NCBI GenBank assembly: GCA_022573655.1
Contig: JACZTO010000017.1
Location: 1-45,560, forward strand
Length of the DNA: 45,560 nucleotides
Direction: 5' to 3'
Origin: Pseudomonadota bacterium
GTDB taxonomy: Bacteria; Pseudomonadota; Gammaproteobacteria; Steroidobacterales; Woeseiaceae
Shown here: piece after piece, positions 36,842-45,560 of the stretch
How positions within the stretch are numbered: position 1 is the stretch's first letter
Layout: every line of letters begins with the position of its first letter
The notes under the pieces: model-generated
What the model was told of the DNA's origin: nothing
The model's database searches: none
Seen by the model: the letters and a program-made list of their open reading frames with translations, nothing else
Made by a program: the position numbers and the translations under genes

Positions 36842-36870
36842 CGCGCCACAACCACGCGAAGCCTGCCAAA

Positions 36871-38538
36871 ATGCCCCAGAAACGAAGAAAAATTCTCGTT
36901 ACGAGTGCCCTGCCCTATGCCAATGGGTCTATCCACATGGGCCATCTCGTCGAGTATCTGCAAACAGACATTTGGGTGCGCTTTCAGAAACTTCGCGGAC
37001 ACGACTGCACCTATGTGTGTGCGTCCGATGTGCACGGCACTCCGATCATGCTCAAGGCACGTGAGCTCGGCGTCACACCCGAATCGCTGACCGAGAAACT
37101 TTCCGCGGAGTTCGTCAAGGACTTCCACGATTTCGGCGTCGATTTCGATAACTACCACACCACACATTCGGCGGAGAATGAAGAACTGGTGGGCAGTATT
37201 TACGCGACGCTGCATGACAGTGGTGACATTTATACGCGCACGATTGAGCAGGCTTACGACGAGCAAGAAGGCATGTTCCTGCCAGATCGTTTCGTTCGCG
37301 GCAAGTGCCCGCGGTGCAATAGCGAGGATCAATACGGCGATGCCTGTGAAGTGTGCGGCGCCACATACTCGCCGGCGGATCTGATCGATGCCGTCTCGGT
37401 CTTGTCCGGCACGACGCCGGTAAAGCGCGAATCGGTGCACTACTTCTTCAAGCTCAGCGAGTATGAAACGCGACTACGCGCCTGGATCAGTGACGCGAAG
37501 CTCAACAAGAATGTGCTGGCGAAACTCGAGGAGTGGTTCGAAGCCGGGCTCAGGGACTGGGATATTTCGCGTGACGAACCGTATTTCGGCTTCAAGATTC
37601 CCGGTACCGACGACAAATATTTCTACGTCTGGCTCGACGCACCCATCGGATACATGGCGAGCTTCAAGAACCTTTGTGATCGCGACGACAGGTTCGATTT
37701 TGACGAATACTGGAACGTTGACAGCGATGCAGAGGTCTATCACTTCATCGGCAAAGACATCATGTATTTCCACACGCTGTTCTGGCCGGCGGTATTGCAG
37801 GGCGCCGGGTATCGCCAGCCAACCAGCGTATTCACGCACGGCTTTCTCACCGTGAATGGCAAGAAGATGTCGAAGTCGCGCGGCACATTCATCAATGCCC
37901 GCACCTATCTGGACAACCTGGATCCCAGCTACCTGCGCTACTACTACGCGGCCAAGCTTGGACCGACTATCGATGACATTGATCTCAATCTGGAAGACTT
38001 CATGGCGCGCGTGAATTCCGACCTGGTTGGCAAGCTGATCAATATCGCCAGTCGCTGTGCCGGATTCATTAGCAAGCGATTCGACGGTCGACTGGCTGAC
38101 TCGCTCCCGGATACGAAATTGTTCAGCGAATTTAGCAACGCAGGGGAGACCATTGCTGCACAGTATGAGCGCCGCGAATATTCCAAAGCGATGCGCTCAA
38201 TCATGGCCCTGGCAGACAAAGCCAATCGCTACATAGACGACAACAAGCCATGGTTGATGATCAAGGATGCAGACAAGGCTGCGGACGTACAGTTCGTCTG
38301 CACGCAGGGGCTGAACATGTTTCGCAGCCTGATGATCTACCTGTCGCCCGTCGTTCCGCGCATCGCCCAGGATGCGCGCGAGTATCTCAACGAGGAATCA
38401 TGGCAGTGGCAGGACAGCGCCGCACCGCTTCTCGGCGTGCAGTTGCCAGAGTTCAAACCACTATTGACGCGAGTTGATGCCGACAATGTGCAGCGCATGG
38501 TCGATCAGTCTCGTAACAGCATGCCTGTGCAGGACTGA
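36871..38538 (+). CDS. metG: Methionyl-tRNA synthetase, short form
   Basis: MetG charges tRNA-Met for both initiation and elongation. The class I motifs are HMGH at 22-25 and KMSKS at 332-336. A zinc knuckle has cysteines 146, 149, 159 and 162. At 555 residues it lacks the ~110-residue C-terminal tRNA-binding dimerisation domain of E. coli MetG (677); the frame simply ends after the anticodon domain. Such short forms are known. The rnfA ATG follows one base after the stop. Confidence 0.95.
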   Translation: MPQKRRKILVTSALPYANGSIHMGHLVEYLQTDIWVRFQKLRGHDCTYVCASDVHGTPIMLKARELGVTPESLTEKLSAEFVKDFHDFGVDFDNYHTTHSAENEELVGSIYATLHDSGDIYTRTIEQAYDEQEGMFLPDRFVRGKCPRCNSEDQYGDACEVCGATYSPADLIDAVSVLSGTTPVKRESVHYFFKLSEYETRLRAWISDAKLNKNVLAKLEEWFEAGLRDWDISRDEPYFGFKIPGTDDKYFYVWLDAPIGYMASFKNLCDRDDRFDFDEYWNVDSDAEVYHFIGKDIMYFHTLFWPAVLQGAGYRQPTSVFTHGFLTVNGKKMSKSRGTFINARTYLDNLDPSYLRYYYAAKLGPTIDDIDLNLEDFMARVNSDLVGKLINIASRCAGFISKRFDGRLADSLPDTKLFSEFSNAGETIAAQYERREYSKAMRSIMALADKANRYIDDNKPWLMIKDADKAADVQFVCTQGLNMFRSLMIYLSPVVPRIAQDAREYLNEESWQWQDSAAPLLGVQLPEFKPLLTRVDADNVQRMVDQSRNSMPVQD

Positions 38539-38539
38539 A

Positions 38540-39121
38540 ATGGCAGAACTCGTCGTCATTCTGATCGGCACGGTACTGGTCAACAACTTTTTGCTGGTGC
38601 GCTTCCTCGGCCTGTGCCCGTTCCTTGGCGTGTCCAAGAATCTCGAAGCTGCAACGGGTATGTCACTGGCGACAGCATTTGTTCTTACTTTGTCGTCGGC
38701 CACTGCCTACCTGCTGCATACGTTCGTGCTGGTGCCCTTGGAACTGGAATATCTGCGCACTCTCAGCTTCATTCTTGTCATCGCTGCCAGCGTGCAGTTC
38801 ACCGAAATCCTGGTGCGCCGCCTGAGTCCGTTACTGGACCAGGTGCTGGGCATCTATATTCCGCTGATCGCCACAAATTGTGCGGTCCTGGGTGTCGCGC
38901 TGCTCAATGTGCAGGAATCGAAGGGCTTCGTGCAATCCGTTTTCTTTGGCTTTGGCGCATCGATGGGATTTGCGCTGGTGTTGGTCATGTTCGCCGCAAT
39001 GCGAGAACGCATTGAAGCGGCGGATATCCCGGCACCCTTTCGTGGCACGGCCATCGCATTAATGACGGCCGGCATCATGTCACTCGCGTTTATGGGGTTT
39101 TCCGGCATGGCCCGGCCGTGA
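38540..39121 (+). CDS. rnfA: Rnf complex subunit RnfA
   Basis: RnfA is an integral membrane subunit of the Rnf complex, which couples NADH-ferredoxin electron exchange to ion movement and, as Rsx in E. coli, helps reset SoxR. It has 193 residues and six helices, the same length as E. coli Rsx[21 protein letters not shown] and [16 protein letters not shown] are family signatures. The ATG at 38540 is chosen because it gives the canonical start ([10 protein letters not shown]) and follows the metG stop by one base; an upstream in-frame start lies within metG. Confidence 0.95.
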   Translation: MAELVVILIGTVLVNNFLLVRFLGLCPFLGVSKNLEAATGMSLATAFVLTLSSATAYLLHTFVLVPLELEYLRTLSFILVIAASVQFTEILVRRLSPLLDQVLGIYIPLIATNCAVLGVALLNVQESKGFVQSVFFGFGASMGFALVLVMFAAMRERIEAADIPAPFRGTAIALMTAGIMSLAFMGFSGMARP

Positions 39122-39130
39122 TAACACACT

Positions 39131-39613
39131 ATGCTGACCGCTATCCTTACAATTGCCACGATCGCACTAATCGCAGGGCTGGCGCTCAGTCTCGCCGCAC
39201 GCAAACTGCCCTACGACGAGAATGCATTGGTGGAACAAGTCAATGACCTGCTACCGCAAACTCAATGCGCTCAGTGCGGTTACCCCGGATGTCGCCCGTA
39301 TGCGGCAGCCATTGTCGAGGGCACTGCGGCGATCAATCTCTGCCCTCCGGGGGGCGAAGAAACGGTGCGGCGACTTGCCGATCTTCTCGGCAAGGACATC
39401 AAACCACTGGTCGGTGCGACGCAGCCAGCTGTCGCGGTTATCGATGAGGCCTTGTGCATTGGCTGCACGCATTGTCGTAACGCTTGCCCGGTCGACGCAA
39501 TCATCGGAGCACACCAGTTCATGCATACCGTGATAGCGAGCGAGTGTACTGGCTGTGAACTCTGCGTCGCGCCCTGCCCGGTGGATTGCATCAGCATGAG
39601 ATCCCTGACGTGA
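39131..39613 (+). CDS. rnfB: Rnf complex Fe-S subunit RnfB
   Basis: RnfB is a membrane-anchored ferredoxin-like subunit. An N-terminal helix (about 4-25) is followed by the [4Fe-4S] domain [11 protein letters not shown], then two ferredoxin clusters [12 protein letters not shown] and [12 protein letters not shown]. The 160 residues are shorter than the ~190 of E. coli because the protein ends a few residues after the last cysteine. The rnfC GTG overlaps its stop by four bases. Confidence 0.93.
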   Translation: MLTAILTIATIALIAGLALSLAARKLPYDENALVEQVNDLLPQTQCAQCGYPGCRPYAAAIVEGTAAINLCPPGGEETVRRLADLLGKDIKPLVGATQPAVAVIDEALCIGCTHCRNACPVDAIIGAHQFMHTVIASECTGCELCVAPCPVDCISMRSLT

Positions 39614-41127
39614 CCGCGCCGACGTTTGACCTGGGCAAACTGCACGGTGGATTGCGGCTGACCGCCAACAAGTCCTCCTCAACGGCAACGCCCATTCTGG
39701 ACATGCCCATTCCGGAACAACTCGTATTGCCCATTACGCAACATGTTGGCGACCCCGCACATCCTGTCGTCGGCATCGGTGAACGAGTGCTGAAGGGACA
39801 ATTGCTCGCGGAATCGGACAGTGCTCTCGGCGCACCCGTGCATGCGTCGTCGTCCGGAAAGGTCATCGCTATCGAACCCTGGCCCGTGTCACGGCGCAAT
39901 GGCGACACGGCACCTTGCATCATTATTGAGTCCGACGGGGCAGACAAGCCGATCGAACGTGCCGAGTCAGCGCCGGATTTCACCACACTGGAACCGGATG
40001 TCTTGCTGACGCAGATTCTGCACGGTGGCATCGTCGGCCTTGGCGGCGCGGTATTCCCGACCGCACAGAAACTCATGCAAGCGCGCACCTGCGAATTGTC
40101 CTACCTGATTCTCAATGGCGTCGAGTGCGAGCCCTACATCAGTTGCGACGACATGCTGATGCGTGAGCGCGCCGCAGAAATTATCAGTGGTGCAGAAATT
40201 CTCATGCACGCGTTGCAACTCGATGTCTGCTACATCGTGGTCGAGAGTGACAAACCCGAAGCGTTGCACACGCTTGGAGACGTGCTCGCGGAACTGCACG
40301 ACAATCGCATCATATTGAAACAGGTGCCGTCGATTTATCCGTCGGGCGGCGAAGATCAGCTCGTGCAACTCGTCACCAATCGTGAAGTACCTAGCGGTGG
40401 TTTACCGACGGATGCCGGCTGCCTGGTACAAAACGTTGGCACGGCCGCCGCTATCCACGACTGGGTCATCGACCATGAGCCACTGATTTCGCGCATCATC
40501 ACAATCACAGGCGATGGCGTTGCCAGCCCCATGAATGTCCGCGCGCGCATCGGTACGACCGTAGCCGATGCCATCAACTTCACGGGCGGCTACACGGAGC
40601 GCGCCGAGCAATTAATTATCGGCGGACTGATGACAGGCAGATCAGTCACAACTGACCGCGTGCCGTTGGTCAAAGCCAGTAATTGTGTATTGGTTTTGTC
40701 CGAGACCCCGTCGCCTGGCGCCGAAATGCCCTGCATACGATGTGGCAACTGTGCCGATGTCTGTCCCGTGCAATTGCTGCCGCAGCAGCTGTTCTGGTAT
40801 GCCTGCGCGGATGATGAGCGGAAACTGCGTGAGTTTGGGCTGACCGACTGCATCGAGTGTGGTTGTTGCGACCTCGTCTGCCCCAGCCATATTCCATTGA
40901 CGTTCGATTTTCGCATGGCCAAAGGGCGCATTCGGGAACTTGCCGATGAGAAAGCTCGTGCAGCACGTGCGCGCAAGCGCTTTGAAGCGCGCAACGAGCG
41001 CCTTGATCTCGAGCAATCAAAGCGCGACTCCGAACTTGCTCTGCAGAAAAAATCGGTAAAACAGGCAGGACCTGCCGCAATCGCCGAGATTCTCAAGCGC
41101 AAAAGACAGCAAGACGAGGAAGACTGA
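39610..41127 (+). CDS. rnfC: Rnf complex NADH-binding subunit RnfC
   Basis: RnfC is the peripheral NADH-dehydrogenase-like subunit carrying FMN and two [4Fe-4S] clusters. It has about 505 residues from the GTG at 39610 (GTGA overlap with rnfB); a TTG upstream is less likely. [12 protein letters not shown] and [18 protein letters not shown] bind NADH/FMN, and the clusters are [12 protein letters not shown] and [12 protein letters not shown]. The C-terminus is a charged coiled helix but lacks the very long Ala-rich tail of E. coli RsxC (740 residues). Confidence 0.94.
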   Translation: MTAPTFDLGKLHGGLRLTANKSSSTATPILDMPIPEQLVLPITQHVGDPAHPVVGIGERVLKGQLLAESDSALGAPVHASSSGKVIAIEPWPVSRRNGDTAPCIIIESDGADKPIERAESAPDFTTLEPDVLLTQILHGGIVGLGGAVFPTAQKLMQARTCELSYLILNGVECEPYISCDDMLMRERAAEIISGAEILMHALQLDVCYIVVESDKPEALHTLGDVLAELHDNRIILKQVPSIYPSGGEDQLVQLVTNREVPSGGLPTDAGCLVQNVGTAAAIHDWVIDHEPLISRIITITGDGVASPMNVRARIGTTVADAINFTGGYTERAEQLIIGGLMTGRSVTTDRVPLVKASNCVLVLSETPSPGAEMPCIRCGNCADVCPVQLLPQQLFWYACADDERKLREFGLTDCIECGCCDLVCPSHIPLTFDFRMAKGRIRELADEKARAARARKRFEARNERLDLEQSKRDSELALQKKSVKQAGPAAIAEILKRKRQQDEED

Positions 41128-41129
41128 CA

Positions 41130-42182
41130 GTGGATTTCCCACACCGCGAAGCACCCTACGTCGGGCCCAAGGCTGATGTCGCTGCGCTGATGTTGCAGGT
41201 TCTCGCGGCTCTTGTACCTGCCGCGCTCGCGCATATCTGGTTTTTCGGACCGGGCTTCCTGTTCAACCTGCTGGTTGCGGCGATATTTGCTGCTGCAGGC
41301 GAAATAGTCATGCTGAAATTGCGCAGTCGACAACCGGAGACCGGGCTGTCTGACTTCAGTGCGCTGGTAACCGCAGCCCTTCTGGCATTCGCATTACCGT
41401 CGTTGACGCCGTGGTGGGTCACGGCAAGCGGCGCATTGTTTGCCATTGTAATCGCGAAGCACCTGTACGGTGGACTCGGCTTCAATATCTTCAATCCAGC
41501 CATGGCGGGCTACGTCATGATCCTGGTGGCATTCCCGGTGCACCTCAATCTCTGGGTGGCGCCGCGCATGGGAGATATCGATTATCAAACTTTGACGATG
41601 CTGCAAACACTCCAATTCACGCTCACCGGACTATTGCCCGATTCGATATCGTTCGACGCCATCAGCCGTGCAACGCCACTCGATGCGATGAAAGCAGGCC
41701 TCAACAACATGCAGACTGTCACCGAAATCAAGGCGCTTCCGATCATGGGCAGCATCGGTGGTCGCGGCTGGGAATGGGTCGGTATTTTCCTCGCGGTTGG
41801 CGGCATATGGTTATTGATCAAGAAAATCATTCGCTGGCAAATTCCGGCTGGCGTCGGAATCGGCTTGCTACTACCGGCAACAATCATCTACATACTCGAT
41901 CCTGGCGCGAATCCCGGGCCAGGCTTCCATCTGTTCGGCGGCGGAGCGATTCTCTGTGCATTTTTTATTGCGACTGACCCGGTGTCCGCGGCCAGCAGTC
42001 CCAAAGGCCGATTTGTCTTTGGGCTTGGGGTTGGCTTGCTGATCTACGCCATTCGACGCTGGGGCAGTTACTCGGACGGCGTCGCTTTCGCCATTCTCAT
42101 CATGAATATGTCAGTTCCTGCAATCGATTACCTGACGCGCCCGCATATCGTTGGCCATGACGACGAGGCCGAACGACATTGA
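41130..42182 (+). CDS. rnfD: Rnf complex subunit RnfD
   Basis: RnfD is an integral membrane subunit with covalently bound FMN. It has 350 residues and about ten helices. The covalent FMN site is the Thr in AISRATPLDAMK near residue 187. GGLGFNIFNPAMAGYV and FFIATDPVSAASSPKG are family signatures. A GTG start lies two bases after rnfC; its stop overlaps the rnfG TTG (TTGA). Confidence 0.94.
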   Translation: MDFPHREAPYVGPKADVAALMLQVLAALVPAALAHIWFFGPGFLFNLLVAAIFAAAGEIVMLKLRSRQPETGLSDFSALVTAALLAFALPSLTPWWVTASGALFAIVIAKHLYGGLGFNIFNPAMAGYVMILVAFPVHLNLWVAPRMGDIDYQTLTMLQTLQFTLTGLLPDSISFDAISRATPLDAMKAGLNNMQTVTEIKALPIMGSIGGRGWEWVGIFLAVGGIWLLIKKIIRWQIPAGVGIGLLLPATIIYILDPGANPGPGFHLFGGGAILCAFFIATDPVSAASSPKGRFVFGLGVGLLIYAIRRWGSYSDGVAFAILIMNMSVPAIDYLTRPHIVGHDDEAERH

Positions 42183-42823
42183 ATAATCACCCAATTCTCA
42201 AGAGTGGATTCACTCTGGCAATCATCGCGGCAGTTTGTACCGGCCTGGTGGCCTTTACCTGGCAGCTAACGAACGCACACATCGCGGCAAACCAACAGGC
42301 CTGGCTGGAGCGCAGTTTGCAGCCAGCCCTTTCTGGCCTGGTTTTCGACAACAACGTTACCGAGTCCATGATTACGCTACAGCCGCCCCACGGTCTTCCA
42401 GGATCGGAGGCAGCCACAATATACAGAGTCTATGCGGGCGACCGGCCGGTCGCGGCCTTGTTCCTCGTTACTGCACGCGACGGCTACACGGGTCCGATAC
42501 GCGTGCTGGTTGGCATAGACGTCAATGGCTCTGTGACCGGTGTGCGCGTAGTTGAACACCGCGAGACGCCCGGGCTCGGCGATCGCATCGAAGCCAACAG
42601 GTCGGACTGGGTATTGCAGTTTGACGGTCATTCGCTGCACGATCCCGAGCCAGGCGGATGGGCCATCAAACGTGATGGAGGCCAATTCGATCAACTCACC
42701 GGCGCATCGGTGACACCGCGAGCTGTTATCAAAGCCATTAGGGAAACACTGCAGTATTTCGAGGCGAACGCCGACACGATATTTGCAACCAGGGCTGATG
42801 CCGACGTGCAGGAACGCGACTAA
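42179..42823 (+). CDS. rnfG: Rnf complex subunit RnfG
   Basis: RnfG is a single-span subunit with a large periplasmic domain and a covalent FMN. It has 214 residues. The N-terminal helix is FTLAIIAAVCTGLVAFTW, the periplasmic motif HRETPGLGDRIE is standard, and the FMN attachment sequence is TGASVTPRAV, with the second Thr as the acceptor. The start is TTG in a four-base overlap with rnfD. Its stop shares a base with the rnfE ATG. Confidence 0.93.
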   Translation: MNNHPILKSGFTLAIIAAVCTGLVAFTWQLTNAHIAANQQAWLERSLQPALSGLVFDNNVTESMITLQPPHGLPGSEAATIYRVYAGDRPVAALFLVTARDGYTGPIRVLVGIDVNGSVTGVRVVEHRETPGLGDRIEANRSDWVLQFDGHSLHDPEPGGWAIKRDGGQFDQLTGASVTPRAVIKAIRETLQYFEANADTIFATRADADVQERD

Positions 42824-43497
42824 TGCCCACAAGTCTGACCAATCGTTTCAAGGACGGACTCTGGCGGGAGAATCCCGGCCTGGTGCAGTTGCTCGGACTC
42901 TGCCCGCTACTCGCGGTGACGGGCACGTTTGTCAACGGCCTGGGACTGGGCGTCGCGACCATGATGGTTCTGATGGCATCGAATGCGCTCGTCTCCGCGA
43001 CGCGTCGCTGGATTCAACCGGAAATACGCATACCGATCTACGTGTTGATCATTGCCAGCCTGGTCACCTGCATCGAATTGATATTCAAAGCCTGGTTTCC
43101 TGCACTGGATCGAACGCTGGGTATCTTTATCCCGCTCATCGTCACCAATTGCGCAATTGTCGCCCGGGCGGAAATCTTCGCCTCTCGAAACACCGTCGCA
43201 TCCAGCATTCTCGACGGGCTTGTGATGGGCACCGGATTCGCATGCTTACTCATGGCGATTGGCGCGTTTCGCGAATTGCTCGGCCAGGGATCGATTTTCA
43301 GCCGCATGGACTTGCTACTGGGCGGCGAACCGGTTCTCGGTATCATTCTGACCGACGGTGGCTGGTTGCTGATGGTGCTTCCACCCGGCGCGTTCTTCAG
43401 CCTTGCGCTTGCAATCGCTGCCAAGAACGCTATCGATCGCCGGCGCCGCGAAAAACGCGGCACATTATCCCGCCGACCGCGCCTGCTAAATCGCTGA
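42823..43497 (+). CDS. rnfE: Rnf complex subunit RnfE
   Basis: RnfE is the sixth core subunit, a homologue of RnfA with opposite topology. It has 224 residues and six helices. GLWRENPGLVQLLGLCPLLAVT and GIFIPLIVTNCAIVARAE are typical. It completes the canonical rnfABCDGE order. The nth gene follows 34 bases on, as in E. coli. Confidence 0.95.
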   Translation: MPTSLTNRFKDGLWRENPGLVQLLGLCPLLAVTGTFVNGLGLGVATMMVLMASNALVSATRRWIQPEIRIPIYVLIIASLVTCIELIFKAWFPALDRTLGIFIPLIVTNCAIVARAEIFASRNTVASSILDGLVMGTGFACLLMAIGAFRELLGQGSIFSRMDLLLGGEPVLGIILTDGGWLLMVLPPGAFFSLALAIAAKNAIDRRRREKRGTLSRRPRLLNR

Positions 43498-43531
43498 ATG
43501 ACTCGATCAGTAGAATTGCCAAGAGCGAACC

Positions 43532-44167
43532 GTGAATAGAGAAAAACGTACAGCAATCTACAGCGCCCTGCGCAAGCGCATGCCGACACCCACCACGGAG
43601 TTGAACCACCAAAATCCGTTCGAGTTGCTGATTTCTGTCGTTCTGTCAGCGCAGGCCACGGATATCAGCGTTAACAAGGCAACCGACAAACTTTTTCCCG
43701 TTGCACGAACGCCCCGCACCATCCTGGCACTCGGCGTTAACGGTCTCAGGCCATATATACGCACGATCGGGCTTTTCAATAGCAAAGCTCGAAACATCAT
43801 AGCGACCTGCCGCATTCTTATCGAACGGCACGACAGTGAAGTGCCGCGCACCCGCGAAGAACTGGAGGCCTTGCCCGGCGTCGGACGAAAAACGGCCAAT
43901 GTCATACTCAACACCGCCTTCGGTGAAGCAACGATTGCCGTCGATACGCATATTTTTCGTGTCTCGAACCGCACTGGCATTGCGAAAGGCAAGACGCCAC
44001 TCGAAGTTGAGAAAAGGCTCGTGCGGCTGACGCCGGACGAGTTCAAGAAGGACGCACATCACTGGCTCATTCTTCACGGCCGCTATGTTTGCAAAGCCAG
44101 GAAACCACTTTGCAGTGAGTGCCCGATTATCGCCTGGTGCGAGTACACCAGGAAGGAACTACCATGA
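43532..44167 (+). CDS. nth: Endonuclease III (DNA glycosylase/AP lyase)
   Basis: Nth removes oxidised pyrimidines and nicks the AP site. The 211 residues match E. coli exactly in numbering. The catalytic Lys 120 is in the helix-hairpin-helix LPGVGRKTA and Asp 138 is in VDTHIFRV. The [4Fe-4S] ligands are Cys 187, 194, 197 and 203. GTG start. Its stop overlaps the DUF1841 ATG by four bases. Confidence 0.97.
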   Translation: MNREKRTAIYSALRKRMPTPTTELNHQNPFELLISVVLSAQATDISVNKATDKLFPVARTPRTILALGVNGLRPYIRTIGLFNSKARNIIATCRILIERHDSEVPRTREELEALPGVGRKTANVILNTAFGEATIAVDTHIFRVSNRTGIAKGKTPLEVEKRLVRLTPDEFKKDAHHWLILHGRYVCKARKPLCSECPIIAWCEYTRKELP

Positions 44168-44589
44168 TTTTCGGCGACGACCGCCATGAGCTACGCCAAA
44201 TGTACGCCGATGCATGGCGCAAGCGTTGCAACGAGCAGGCACTGTCACCACTCGAGGCGCAGATTGCGGACGTTGTGGAATCGCATCCTGAATATCATGA
44301 CGCCGTCAGCAGCGATGTGCTGGATAAGGACTACACGCCGGAAGGCGGGCAGAGCAATCCATTTCTACATATGGGGCTGCATCTCGGCATTCGCGAGCAG
44401 GTCGCAACCAATCGTCCAGCAGGTATTGCCAGTGTTTACAAAACCCTGGCGGCCAGGTCCGGCGACACTCACGCCGCCGAGCATCAGATGATCGATTGTC
44501 TTGCCGAAACGCTTTGGGAGGCGCAGAGTTGCAGTGCGGCAGCAGACGAGTCGCAATACCTGCAACAGTTGCGTCGTCTAACACGCTGA
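44164..44589 (+). CDS. DUF1841 family protein
   Basis: This soluble protein of 141 residues matches the DUF1841 family. It begins MIFGDDRHELRQMYADAW, then LEAQIADVVESHPEYH and NPFLHMGLHLGIREQV, all family features. The His-rich HMGLH segment is conserved; the function is unknown. It is coupled to nth (ATGA) and probably belongs to the same transcript. There are 61 bases to the next gene. Confidence 0.88.
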   Translation: MIFGDDRHELRQMYADAWRKRCNEQALSPLEAQIADVVESHPEYHDAVSSDVLDKDYTPEGGQSNPFLHMGLHLGIREQVATNRPAGIASVYKTLAARSGDTHAAEHQMIDCLAETLWEAQSCSAAADESQYLQQLRRLTR

Positions 44590-44650
44590 TATCCGTGTAA
44601 TAAAAACGCCCGGCCACTGGTCTGATCTGATAATGGTCAACAGGGACATC

Positions 44651-45505
44651 ATGAGCGACACCGAGTCACAATATCCGGTACAAGGGGCAGGCCTCGGGCT
44701 GCGCCGGCCTTTGGCCGACCAGCTGATGGCGAACCCGCCGGCCGATGTCGACTTCATGGAAGTGGCGCCGGAAAACTGGATTCATGTGGGCGGTGCGCTG
44801 GGCAAAAAACTGCGCTTTTTCACCGAGCGCTACCCGTTTCTCATACACGGGCTGTCATTATCCATCGGCTCCCCTGCTCCCCTGAACGAACAACTGGTGC
44901 ACGACATCAAGGACTTCATGGCAGAGCACGATGTGCGCATGTACTCAGAGCACCTGAGCTATTGCAGTGACGACGGTCAGCTGTATGACTTGATGCCGAT
45001 TCCTTTCACCGCAGACGCCGTCAGGTATGTGGCCGAGCGGATACGACGGGTGCAGGACATTCTTGAGCAGCGCATGGCGCTCGAGAACGTTTCTTACTAT
45101 GCGCCGACGGATTCGACAATGAGCGAAAAAGACTTCCTGCTGGCGGTACTTGAAGAGGCCGACTGCGATTTGCTGCTCGACATCAACAACATCGTTGTCA
45201 ACAGCATTAATCACGACTACGACGCCGGCGACTTTCTGCGTGCCATGCCGGCGCAGCGCATACGCTATTTTCATCTCGCCGGGCACTACGTCGAGGCTGA
45301 AGACCTGCGCATCGACACGCACGGCACGGCGGTAGACAAGCAGGCTTGGCAACTGCTTGCCGATGCGTACGCATTGTTCGGCCCGGTGCCGACGCTGCTC
45401 GAACGTGACTTTAATTTTCCACCCATTGAAGAGTTACTCGATGAGGTGCGGCGCATCAGGAAGTTGCAGCAGGAGTCCGAACTAGCGGACGCAGCCGATG
45501 GTTGA
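44651..45505 (+). CDS. MNIO family (DUF692) iron enzyme, BufB/HvfB-like
   Basis: This 284-residue protein belongs to the multinuclear non-haem iron-dependent oxidative enzymes (MbnB relatives), TIM-barrel enzymes that modify Cys or other residues in ribosomally made peptides. Conserved metal-ligand segments are visible: LIHGLSLSIG, SEHLSY, ENVSYY, LLLDINNI, HLAGH and ERDFNFPP. The ATG at 44651 has AGGGA upstream; an ATG at 44633 is the alternative. The DUF2063 partner overlaps its end. The usual short precursor gene (BufA/DUF2282) is not found directly upstream, where only 61 bases separate it from DUF1841. Confidence 0.88.
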   Translation: MSDTESQYPVQGAGLGLRRPLADQLMANPPADVDFMEVAPENWIHVGGALGKKLRFFTERYPFLIHGLSLSIGSPAPLNEQLVHDIKDFMAEHDVRMYSEHLSYCSDDGQLYDLMPIPFTADAVRYVAERIRRVQDILEQRMALENVSYYAPTDSTMSEKDFLLAVLEEADCDLLLDINNIVVNSINHDYDAGDFLRAMPAQRIRYFHLAGHYVEAEDLRIDTHGTAVDKQAWQLLADAYALFGPVPTLLERDFNFPPIEELLDEVRRIRKLQQESELADAADG

Positions 45506-45560
45506 GCGTCGACAGTTCCAGGACAAGCAGTACGCATTCGCCGCGCACATTCGCGACCCG
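45498..45560 (+). CDS. DUF2063 (BufC/HvfC-like) partner protein, 5' end only
   Basis: Twenty-one codons are visible before the window ends, starting with an ATG at 45498 that overlaps the MNIO stop by eight bases. The peptide FQDKQYAFAAHIRDP matches the typical N-terminus of DUF2063 proteins, which bind the peptide substrate and hand it to the MNIO enzyme. The call rests on this short motif and on the fixed gene order. Confidence 0.7.
   Translation, partial: MVERRQFQDKQYAFAAHIRDP

Noticed and set aside
1-45560. tRNA or rRNA genes, CRISPR arrays and transposases
   Set aside because: I looked through the intergenic gaps by eye and found no tRNA T-loop pattern, spaced direct repeats or transposase motif. 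All gaps are under about 260 bases.

Overview
The window reads as a chromosomal segment of a gammaproteobacterium. The evidence is gene order as well as gene content: lptG-lptF divergent from pepA-holC-valS, rimI next to a type 4 uracil-DNA glycosylase, hda-perM-pgsA-DUF2066 divergent from purM-purN, dcd-mrp, and metG-rnfABCDGE-nth. These are blocks familiar from Pseudomonas, Chromatiales and Xanthomonadales-type genomes. Base composition is moderately G+C-rich and coding density is very high. Many starts are GTG or TTG and many gene pairs overlap by 1-4 bases. A lineage such as Woeseiales or Chromatiales is a guess from this mix, not a result. No tRNA, rRNA, CRISPR array, transposase or phage gene was seen, and no gene-free stretch exceeds about 260 bases.

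Layout. 1-1269 (minus): two small membrane proteins and a TerB-like protein in one overlapping run; the leftmost gene is cut by the window edge. 1471-3115: a PPC-domain-like lipoprotein, a convergent secreted protein and a MAPEG membrane protein. 3179-5851 (plus): a nucleotide-transporter-like MFS protein, a Tat-exported aldo/keto reductase and an RDD protein. 5857-8000 (minus): lptG and lptF for LPS export. 8106-12784 (plus): pepA, holC, valS. 12905-16807 (plus): a MoxR ATPase, DUF58 protein and TgpA-like transglutaminase. 16791-20919 (minus): MFS permease, prfC, rimI, UDG. 21018-23325 (plus): proS and a lytic transglycosylase. 23335-23923 (minus): acylphosphatase and a DUF4398 lipoprotein. 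24068-25023 (plus): arsC-wrbA. 25062-28463 (minus): hda, perM, pgsA, DUF2066. 28528-30206 (plus): purM, purN. 30234-31903 (minus): dcd, mrp. 32161-36819 (plus): a HEAT-repeat/protein-kinase fusion followed by two PilT-family ATPases. 36871-44589 (plus): metG, rnfABCDGE, nth, DUF1841. 44651-45560 (plus): an MNIO (DUF692) enzyme and the start of its DUF2063 partner.

Most of the window is housekeeping. The strongest candidate for an under-described system is 31904-36819. There, a soluble HEAT-repeat Ser/Thr kinase is followed directly by two tandem PilT-like retraction ATPases. The first ATPase has a degenerate AIRNLIRE motif and the second a more recognisable one. The cassette lies between mrp and metG, genes that are close neighbours in many gammaproteobacteria, and its leader carries a strong hairpin overlapping an extended -10. 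This suggests phospho-control of type IV pilus retraction or of a related ATPase-driven process. A second lead is the right edge, an MNIO/DUF2063 pair with no precursor-peptide gene immediately upstream. A third is a 23-base sequence repeated at the stop codons of wrbA and purN.
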